A stretch of DNA of 64,000 nucleotides from Coturnix japonica (Eukaryota > Chordata > Aves > Galliformes > Phasianidae), in the NCBI RefSeq assembly GCF_001577835.2, contig NW_015439876.1, positions 48,051 to 112,050 on the forward strand. The letters run 5' to 3'. Below the pieces are notes generated by a model, which was not told the DNA's origin, did no database searches, and saw only the letters and a list, made by a program, of their open reading frames with translations. Position 1 is the first letter of the stretch. Every line of letters begins with the position of its first letter. The translations under genes were made by a program, and so were the position numbers. Below, in pieces: positions 56,278-64,000 of this stretch.

Positions 56278-57110
56278 GGTAAGTGCAACGCCATAAGTGT
56301 TGACCCCATAGGGGCCAAGTGGGGACCCCAGACCAATAAGTGGGAAGACAGACCCATAAGTGGGACTCAAAACCCCATAATTATGATTCTAGCCCCCACT
56401 AAGTGTGACCCCATAGGGGCCAATGGGGACCCCTGGCCCATAAGTGAGGCTCCAGCCACCTAAGTGAGGCTCCAGCCCAGAATTGTGAGCCACAAGTGAG
56501 GCTCCAACGCCATAAGTGGGGAACAACAAACCCATAAGTGGGACAACAGAACTTGTAAGCGGGTCCTCAGACCGCCATAAGTGGTGACCCCTAAAGACTT
56601 CAAGATGTTCCCCACTGCCCATAAGCGTGACCCATAAGTGAGGCTTCCAGCCCCATAACTGCATCCCCAGCCCCAATAAAAGTGACGCCTATAGGGGCCA
56701 AGTGGGGAACTCTCAAGCCCCATAACAGTGTGAACACAAGCCCTCATAACTGAGACCCATAAGTGAGGGCTCCAGCCCCATATCTGTGACGCACCCAAAC
56801 ACTAGATGACGTCCCGCATAAACCGCAATGGGGTCCCAATAAGTTGACCCTCAGCCCCATAAAGTGGGTCCCTAGACCCCCATAAGTGGCGTCCCAGACC
56901 CATAAAGTGGGACCCATCAACTGCGTCCCCAGCCCATACGTGTGACCCAAAATCCCAGAAGTGTGACCCCTGCCGCCATAAGTGGGTCCCCAGACCCATA
57001 AGTGTGACCATAAGTGGGAACACAGAACCATAAGTGGGTCACCAGACCCATAAGTGGGACCCCAAACTCCATATGTGTGACCCTAAATGAGGCTCCAGCC
57101 CCATAAGTAT

Positions 57111-57315
57111 ATCACAGTATCACAGTATCACAGTCTCGTACGAGTTTGGAAGGGAACCTTAGCCAAATCATCGAGTCCCAACCCTCAGGATTCGAAGCCT
57201 CTGTGTAGCAGAGCGGGCACTTTCTACCACTTGCGCCACAGGGGGATTCGAACACCCAGGGCCTCCGGTGTTGCAACACGGCACTCCTACCAGCTTGTGC
57301 CACCGGGGCACAAAA
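57111..57315 (-). mobile_element. SINE: two tRNA-like units fused to a CR1 tail
   Basis: Read on the minus strand: an A-box-like TGGCACAAGCTGGTAG and B-box GTGTTCGAATCCC (first tRNA-like unit); then A-box-like TGGCGCAAGTGGTAGAA and B-box GCTTCGAATCC (second unit); then GGACTCGATGATTTGGCTAA, GGTTCCCTTCCAA and a tail of GATACTGTGATACTGTGATA, which is a CR1-type 3' end. RNA polymerase III promoter boxes plus a LINE tail is the structure of a SINE moved by CR1, as known for TguSINE1 of songbirds. The double head is unusual. It is inserted in minisatellite. Confidence 0.75.
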
Positions 57316-57767
57316 CTAGTGGGTCCGCTAAGACCCGTAAGTATGACCCCCGCTCGCATAGTGAGACCCCAAACCTTATGATTCCTAGCCCATAGTTTCC
57401 TCCCCAGCCCTATAACTGTGTCCCTCGCCATAAGTGTGACCCAAATCCCATAAGTGGGACCCCATAGGGGGCCAATGAGGACCCAGCCCTATAATGGGAA
57501 CACAGACTCATACAAGTGGGTCCCCCAAACCCAATAACTGTAGACTTGGAGATGTCCCCCAGCCCCCATAAGTGGGTCCTCCAGCCCAATAAGCGAGGCT
57601 TCCAGACCCATAAGTGGGGACCCATAAGTGAGGCTCCACATCACGACCCATAAGTGGGTCCTCAAAACCCATAAGTGGGAACACAGACCATAAGTGTGAT
57701 CCCATAACTGCCAATCCCCAGCCCCATAAGTGTGACCCAAACCCGCATAAGTGTGAAGCACAGACAC

Positions 57768-57833
57768 ATAAATGGGACCTCATTCACCCCATGAGAACAG
57801 GAAGGCCGGCAAAAAGCAACAAGGTGGAGTGTG
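57768..57833 (+). pseudogene. Inverted partial copy of CHD-like exon A (2)
   Basis: AATGGGACCTCATTCACCCC, GAACAGGAAGGCCGGC and AGCAACAAG followed by GTGGAGTGTG, again the end of exon A and its donor (now GTGGAG). It is in tandem with the copy at 56205 and in the same orientation. The frame is damaged by small changes. Confidence 0.75.
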
Positions 57834-59320
57834 GACCCATAAAGGTGGGACCCCATAAGGGGTGGAATGGGGACCCAGCCCCATAGTGGGGAACACACAC
57901 CCATAAGTGGACCCAAAAACCCAATAACTATAGACTTGGAGATTGTCCCAGCCCCCATAAGTGGGTCTCCAGACCCATAAGTGGGGAGCCTAAAAACCCC
58001 GTAACTGGGTTCCTAAGTGTGACTCAGCCCCATAAGTTGAGGCTCCAATACGCCAAAATGTGACCCCATAGGGGCCCAATGGGACCCCAGCCCCAACTAA
58101 GTGGGGAATACGGGAACCCATAAGTGGGAACAAAGCCCATAAGTGGTGACCCCATAGGGGCCAATGGGACCCCAGCCCCATAAGTGCATCCCCAGCCCGT
58201 AAGTGGGTCCCCAGCCCAATAACTACATCCCCCAGCCGCCATAAGTGGTGACGGCCCAGCCCTGAATAACTGTAATCCTAGCCCCATGAGCTTGGACCCA
58301 TAACTACATCCCCAGCTCATAAGTGGGAACACAGCCCCATAACTGAGTCCCAGCCCCCATAAGTGTAACCCAGCCCCATAAGTGTGGTGACCCAATAAGT
58401 GAGGTTCCCAGCCCCAATAAGTGGGTCCCCACCCATAACTTGAGTCCCAAGACCCATAAGTGTGTTCCCCAGCCCGCCAATAAGTGAGACCCCCAAACCC
58501 TACTAATATATTCTAGCCCCAAATAAGTGTGGGGACCATAAGTGCATCCCAGCCCCATAAGTGCATCCTCAGCCCCCATAAAGTGTGACCCTAAGTGCAT
58601 CCCCAGCCTCATAAGTGCATCCCCAAGCCCCATTAAGTGGCATCCCTCAGCCCATAAGTGTGACCCATAAGTGTGACCCCATAGGGCCAATGGGGACCCC
58701 AGCCCCATAAGTGGGACACAGATCCATCAAGTGGGTCCGCGCAGCCCCATAAATGTGACCCCCAAACCCTGCAACAATAGACCTTTGAGAGGTCCCCAGC
58801 CCATATGTGCATTCCAGCCCCGTAAGTGTGCCCATAAGGGCCAGTGGGGGACCCCAGCCCATAAGCGTGACCCATAAATGCCTCCCCCAGCCCCATAAGT
58901 GCCATCCCCAGCGCCCATACAGTGCATCCCCAGCCCCCACTAAGTGCCTTCCCAGCCCCATAACTAGCATCGCCCAACCCGCATAACTGCGTCCCCAGCC
59001 CACAAAGTGAGACCCAAACCCCAATAACTGCATCTCCAGCCCCATAGAGAGGCGTGACCCAGTGGGGACACTAATGGGGGTCCCTGCTTGACATACCCCC
59101 TAGTACCCAGCCCCATACCAGTGTGACCCATTAAGTGAGGGTATCCCTCAGCCCCATAGGTTCACTCTCCAGACCCTTAACCTGCATCCCAGCCGCCATA
59201 ACCTGCATCCTGATACCCATACATGAATACTCGTCAGCCCCATAAGTGGGAAACAGACCCATATCTGAGTCCCCAGCCCCCATTAACTGCATCCCCAAGC
59301 CCGCATAAGTGGGTCTTCAA

Positions 59321-60610
59321 GCAATCGTCAAGGGGAAGAGCAGGCTGGATCTGCTTCGACCTAGTGCTGACAGTGCTGCAGCCTCTGCAACTCCTGGCAC
59401 AGACCATGCAGCAGCTCCAAGGTTTTGCTACACGTCCTGCAGTTGCTCCAAGCTCTGGGCAGATCCCTCTGTCACTCCACCCCTCATAATGAGCTCTGCA
59501 GTTACTCCTGCTACGGGTCCTGTAGCTGTTCCAAGTATGGTAATAAGAAAATGGTACAAATTCCTCCCAAGGGAGGAAGTACAGCCCTGCGGTGGCTCCA
59601 ACCCCTCCAATGAGCCCAGTGGCTGCTCCAACATAGTCACAGGTCCTGTGGTGGTTCCAGCTCTGGCAATGAACTCTGAGGTCACTTCAACTCCTGCAAC
59701 AGCCCAACAGCCACTTCAGCTCCTACAGTGAACCCTGTGGCTGTTAAAACCCCTGCAACTAATCCTGGACTTGCAGACAGATATGCATATGTATTAGTAT
59801 CTGTGCATATATGATTGCAACTGCATATGTTGTATATGTGTGAAAATATACTAAATATATTATATATGTATAAATACATTTGTCATAATTATTATCCTTT
59901 TCTTTTTCTCTTTGTCTCAACCCATAAAATTTAAACCACAGCACTTCCCCGAGACTCGTTATGGATTTCCTTGGGACTATTCAGTCTGATCTGGTCACAC
60001 ACACTGAAGAGCACCGGAAGATCTCGAGGTTTTCTCAGGAGCAGCTCCTGAGGTATATTCCTTACACCAGCTTTAGAAGAGGCCTCCCTCCAATTCTCTG
60101 GTCCTGCTCTAAAGGGGACCTCTCATTATGGCAGTGCCATCAAGGAGACCAGCTCTGACACAGCCGTTCATATTGCCGGCTACTGACTGCAGCCCTGGAT
60201 TGCTGCTGTAGAGGCAACAGGACTGTCGTGAGACACACAAGACCTTCAGGACTGCACAAATGAGAGGGCTTGAGAGCACTGTGGTGGTGTAAGGAGATCA
60301 GAAATGAAAAGAGCACGTTGAGCTGCTGTCTGTGGCTGTACCTCCCCAAACCCAGACAAAGTCGGAAAAAAGAAAAGCTAAGTAAAAGTCTATTTTGAAA
60401 CCTTTTTAGGTATATTTTAACGTATTCGGGGAATCTGGATACATGTTTACATGAGCTCTTGGAGTGAAAAAATGGAAATTAGGTAGGAAAGAAGTGTAAT
60501 ACATTTTTATTTATGAGTTCAATTTTATATATTTATTTGCACGTGCTATATCTCACATAATCAAACAATCAAAGATGCATAAAAAACCATCACTGGGAAT
60601 TCTATGAGGA
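59321..60610 (-). other. 3' flank of OR pseudogene 2
   Basis: Non-coding, matching the flank of the intact OR gene: 59340-59770 has imperfect repeats of GGTCCTGTAGCTGTTCCAA/CTCCAACTCCTGCAAC (compare 36950-37080). 59880-60120 matches 36740-36950 and 37190-37420, and 60120-60600 matches 37430-37930. An A+T-rich stretch with ATATGTGTGAAAATATA lies near 59830. Open frames in the GGTCCTGTAG-type repeat differ between copies, so no protein is claimed. Confidence 0.6.
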
Positions 60611-60621
60611 AGCTGTGCATT

Positions 60622-61563
60622 TTATGGAAGCTGGAATAGTGCATATTGCAACACCTTCCTGAGAGCGTGCTTGATCTCCCTGTTCCTCATGCTGTAGATA
60701 ATAGGGTTCAGTGTTGGAGGAACCACTGAGTACAGAAGAGCCACTGTCAGATCCAGGAGTGGGGAGGAAATGGACGGGGGCTTCAGGTGGGCAAAAATGC
60801 CAGTGATGACAAATAGGGAGACCACGGCCAGGTGAGGGAAGCACGTGGAGAAGGCTTTGTGCTGCCCCTGCTCAGAGGGCATCCTCAGCACAGCCATGAA
60901 GATGTGCACATAGGACACAACTATGAAAACAAAGCAACCAAAGCCTAAACTGACACCAAAAAAGAGAAATACAAATTCCATGAGATTTGATTCTGAGCAG
61001 GAGAGCTTAAGGAATCTGGGGGATTTCACAGAAAAATGGTTTGACAACATTGCTTGGCAGAGAGGCAGTGAAAACGTACTGGCAGTGTGCAGCAGGGAAT
61101 AGAGAACCCCAGTGCCCCAGGCAGCTGCTGCATGGTGGCACAAGCTCTGCTGTCCATCAAGGTCCCGTAGTGCAGGGGCTTGCAGATGGCAACATAGCGG
61201 TCATAGGACAATGATGGTGAGAAGGGAACAACTCTGCTGAGATGAAAGAAGGTAAAAGAAAAAAGAGCTGTGGCAGCACATCCTGTGTAGGAGATGGCCC
61301 TGGTGTCCCAGAGGGCGTTGGCCATGGCTTTGGGGAGAGTGGTGGAGATGCAGCCCAGGTCGAGGAGGGCCAGGTTGAGGAGGAAGAAGTACATGGGGGT
61401 GTGTAGGCGGCGGTCCAGGCTACAGCTGTGCTGATGAGGCTCGTTGCCCAGGAGGGCAGCCAGGTAGATGCCCAGGAAGAGCCAGAAGTGCAGGAGCTGC
61501 AGCTGCCCGTGTGTCTGCCAACGGCAGCAGGAGGAACTCACTGATGGAGCTGCTGTTGGGCAT
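60622..61563 (-). pseudogene. Olfactory receptor pseudogene 2, OR14-like
   Basis: Closest to the intact OR at 37934-38848. Starts MPNSSSISEFLLLPLADTR and ends KVLQYALFQLP. LHTPMYFFLLNLALLDLG, YDRYVAICKPLHYGTL, SYVHIFMAVLRMPSEQG and NPIIYSMRNREIKHALRK are all present but in different frames. Frameshifts occur after DTR, around the TM1-TM2 loop, near TM3 (LSRVVPFSPS in place of SLLTIMS), near CATM and after LPLCQ. It has five or so frameshifts and no early stop within the remaining frames. Many shifts lie at short homopolymers or repeats, so sequencing error cannot be excluded for all of them. Confidence 0.9.
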
Positions 61564-62149
61564 CTGCTTTTGTTCCCTGAGCTTGGAGTCCTGCTCAGAG
61601 TACAGAAGATAATGGCAAGTCCAGACCATTCTCAGAGACATCTTACTGCTATAATATGAAATATTTTCATTCTCCAACAACCGTGTACATTTAGCACCAT
61701 TACATGCATTTAATTTCGTGTATTTCAGCATTCTTTAAGCAGAAGCAGCATATGGAGCTCTGACCTTCCTCTTTTTTTCTTATCCCCCTCCCTGGATATT
61801 TTCATCTGTTTAATGTCTCATATCTTTACCCCCAGCTGCTCTAAGACCCCCAACCCCAGCCACTGGGCTATTCAGTTTCAGTTAGAAAATGCTGCCTGTT
61901 TGCAGGATAAGTGAATTATTCATGTCTACAAAAAATAATGAAAATTACAATTGGTTCCAACTTTTTTTGAGAAAATAGGAGACTGAAAGCACATCACGTG
62001 TGACTGTTCAGAAAACAAGCAATTGATTGGAGAAAAATTCTCAAATCTCTGTTAGCTCCGTTTATATTTCTGTTTCAAATCCTATTTGCATCTGAACAGG
62101 AAATGGAAACCTTCTGCCTTGGCTCTCCTCTTGCAAAGGACCTTCACAA
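61564..62149 (-). other. 5' flank of OR pseudogene 2
   Basis: Aligns in order with 38849-39445 upstream of the intact OR gene. It includes a probable acceptor (TACTCTGAGCAG on the minus strand, near 61595) shared with the copy at 1 kb. No coding sequence. Confidence 0.55.
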
Positions 62150-63290
62150 ACATTCAGTTGTGCAGTGGAGCTGTGATCCCCTGCCCACAGCAGCAGCTGT
62201 GGCAGCACAAGCCCTGCCGGGGGGCTCCTTCCCCACACGTCTCCTCGCAGCGCCCTCGGCAGCTCCCGGGCAAGGCTGAGTGCTGAGCCTGGCAGGCGCA
62301 GAGTCCCCATACCCGGCACACAGCCCCTGGGCACAGCAGGAGACCCTGCTCTGCAGGACAGCCCTGGGCACCGCTCTGCAACCCACTGCACAGCCTCCAG
62401 CCTGCTGGGACACGCAGCCCTCAGGGCTGTGCTCTGGTGCCTGGCAGCATAGGAACCCCCAGCTGAGCAGAAGGCTTTTTTCCACAGTAAATGAAAATGC
62501 AGTGCCAGCAGCTCAAATTCTGCTATTGGATGTCCCAGATTCTGTTAGCCCTCTATGAAAAGCAGCTCACGGTCTGCAGAGAGACTTACCGCGTCGTGGT
62601 CTGTGAGCAATGCTCCTGCAGCAAGCTCACAGCCCACGCACATTTCACACATCCTGTAAAGCTCTCTCCAATTTCTCTCCTGTCACCTGCAGGCTGTGCT
62701 GTGCACAAGAGCTGCTCCTGGGCACAGCTGTCTCTCTGCAGCTCTGCCCACCTTTATGAGCTCCCTGTGTCCCAGGTGCCCGGACAAGCAAGCAGCAGAT
62801 GATATCAGCCTGCAGCCGTGCTGGGACACAACGCAGCCCTCAGGGCTGTGCTCTGACACTGCAGCACGGAATCCCTCAGCTGGAGCAGAAGGCTTTTTCC
62901 ACAGTAAATGAATATGGAGTGACTGCAGTCAATTCTGCTATTGGATGTCCCACATTTTGTTAACCCTGTATGAAAAGTAGCTGCATGGTCTGCAGTGAAA
63001 CTTACCTTGTCATGGTCTGTGAGCAATGCTCCTGCAGTGAGCTCACAGCCTGCTCACACAGTGCACATCCTATAAGCTCTCTCCAATTTCTCTCTTCTTT
63101 TTCTGTCACCTGCTGTCTCTCTACATCTCTGCCCACGTTTATGAGCTCCCTGTGTCCCTGGAGCCTGGCCCAGCTCAGCAGCAGAGAATGTCAGTTTTAT
63201 CCTTCCCACTCATCTCCCCTGTGGTGTCCCTGGGTCCTCATGGCCATCAGCTCCTTAAAGACAACAGTATCATAACTGTTCTTTGAAATC
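62150..63290 (-). other. G+C-rich block upstream of OR (copies 2 and 3)
   Basis: 62150-62800 matches 39450-40120 upstream of the intact OR. 62805-63290 is a tandem second copy of its latter half (CAGCCGTGCTGGGACAC; GCACGGAATCCCTCAGCTGG; GAGCAATGCTCCTGCAG). The open frames present on both strands are not conserved between copies. The tandem duplication is specific to this OR copy. Confidence 0.6.
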
Positions 63291-63545
63291 TGCTGAGTTA
63301 TCCACCAGTCATTTCCTGACATCTGCTGAGTCCTACTTGAGAGTGTTTGATAAAACAAAAAGGGCAACCAGACAAGGACAAGGAGGGTTGAGACAACTTC
63401 CCTGTGCAGGGCAGTGATCCAGAGGAGGCAGTGCAGGTGCCTCATCCCCAGATGGAAGCCCTGGGGCTGAAATGGGATTCAGCTCCCCACAGACCCACAG
63501 GTGCTGGGATTCCTCTGGTTCAGCTCAGATGTGCACAAGGAGTTG
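63291..63545. other. Duplicated intergenic sequence
   Basis: Matches 40230-40480 (CAGCTCCCCACAGA, CAGGTGCTGGGATTCCTCTG / CAGGAGCTGGGATTCCTCTG). No coding sequence recognised. Confidence 0.55.
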
Positions 63546-64000
63546 TACAGTGATCCTTTAATATCTTCTTTAAACCCAACTATAAATAAACAGATAATAA
63601 ATGTCTGCTGGATTCTTCCTCCTTATGCTCTCTCCAAATACCTCTCCATTTTGCTGAACAAGTTCTGAAAATCTGAAGAAGAGAACAGGAAGGCACAAGA
63701 GGCTTATTACGTTATAATGGGCCCCAGGGCGCATTTGATGCTGAATCGATCAATCTCCAGTGCAGAGAGAAATTTGCACAAAGTACTCAGCAAGACAAAG
63801 TCAGAAGTAACAGTGAAGTTTCTAGGAGTATTAATGAGCCGACTGAGGGCCATTACCAAGCAATCTTCCCAAGAGACTTGTTAGAGAAGATAACTGGAAG
63901 ATATGACAACAGGCAGTGAAAGGCACTGGCATGGGGGGCTCTGATGCTGAGAAACCACACCTTTTTATTATGAAGCAGAAAGGCCAAGCCCTGATCCCCA
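63530..64000. repeat. Module M, copy 4 (cut by window end)
   Basis: Matches 43785-44220 and 8203-8480 in the same orientation (TTTAAACCCAACTATAAATA; GTTATAATGGGCCCCAGGG; GTGAAGTTTCTAGGAGTATT; GGAAGATATGACAACAGGCA). It runs off the window edge. Confidence 0.8.

Larger units (their letters stand above)
56278..59320. repeat. ~20-bp minisatellite, CCATAAGTGGGACCC type (inverted)
   Basis: The complement of the arrays at 46-48 and 54.4-54.7 kb (CCCATAAGTGGGTCCCC; CCATAGGGGCCAATGGGGAC). Landmarks of CHD-like intron A-B recur at 56278, 57834 and 58130-58170. The stretch has an unusually high density of single-base indels between units, more than any other array in the window, which may reflect uncorrected long-read sequence. 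Confidence 0.88.

Noticed and set aside
57180-57315. Two functional tRNA genes
   Set aside because: Box-like motifs are present but the acceptor stems do not pair well. The pair is fused to a CR1 tail, so a SINE explains it better.
59223-59731. Plus-strand frames rich in TGPVAVP/SSAVTP-like repeats
   Set aside because: They lie in the OR 3' flank. The matching sequence near 36950-37080 does not keep the frame, so no protein is supported.

Overview
The window looks like bird DNA, most likely chicken or a close galliform relative. It has CR1 LINEs with their ATTCTGTGAT-type tails, ERVL-type and other avian endogenous retrovirus remains, bird-expanded OR14-type olfactory receptor genes, and G+C-rich minisatellites of the kind found on avian microchromosomes. 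Nothing prokaryotic is present. The host genes sit in short islands between repeats, which suggests a poorly assembled microchromosome arm or unplaced contig. The exact chromosome cannot be read from the sequence.

Layout. 1-3.6 kb: a class I ERV pol scrap, a broken olfactory receptor (OR) gene and an ERVL scrap. 3.6-10.2 kb: a large imperfect inverted repeat (arms about 2.9 kb, loop about 280 bp) built on old CR1 copies, with one assembly gap. 10.4-14.1 kb: left part of an ERVL element with an LTR and a gag region holding a membrane segment and about 38 seven-residue repeats. 14.1-30.3 kb: a 39-bp satellite, G-rich on the + strand to 23.15 kb and G-rich on the - strand from 23.67 kb, the two halves facing each other across a 0.5-kb A+T-rich island and interrupted by two LTRs. 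30.3-35.3 kb: a second ERVL element on the - strand. 35.3-41.7 kb: a CCDC81-like exon, an LTR, one intact OR gene and its duplicated flanks. 41.7-45.2 kb: another copy of the inverted-repeat module.

45.5-54.9 kb is the most unusual part. A + strand gene encodes a predicted N-myristoylated protein with one SH2 domain resembling the first SH2 of phospholipase C gamma 1. It is preceded by a TATA box. Beyond it, on the - strand, lie five exons of a CHD6-9-type chromodomain helicase gene (region after the helicase domain) in correct order and phase, separated by introns made almost entirely of minisatellites. This CHD copy carries a stop, a frameshift and a broken splice donor, and pieces of its exons are duplicated within the introns. 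From 54.9 to 59.3 kb an LTR, a second LTR-like piece and an inverted copy of the same CHD exon/intron follow, with a tRNA-CR1 SINE inside. 59.3-64 kb holds a second broken OR gene with the same flanks as the intact one and another module copy at the window edge.

The genes do not form a pathway. Shared structure comes from repeated duplication: three OR cassettes, four copies of the CR1-bearing module, three LTRs of one family, and several minisatellites all built on an ATGGGG core. The clearest functional candidates are the intact OR gene and the SH2 gene.
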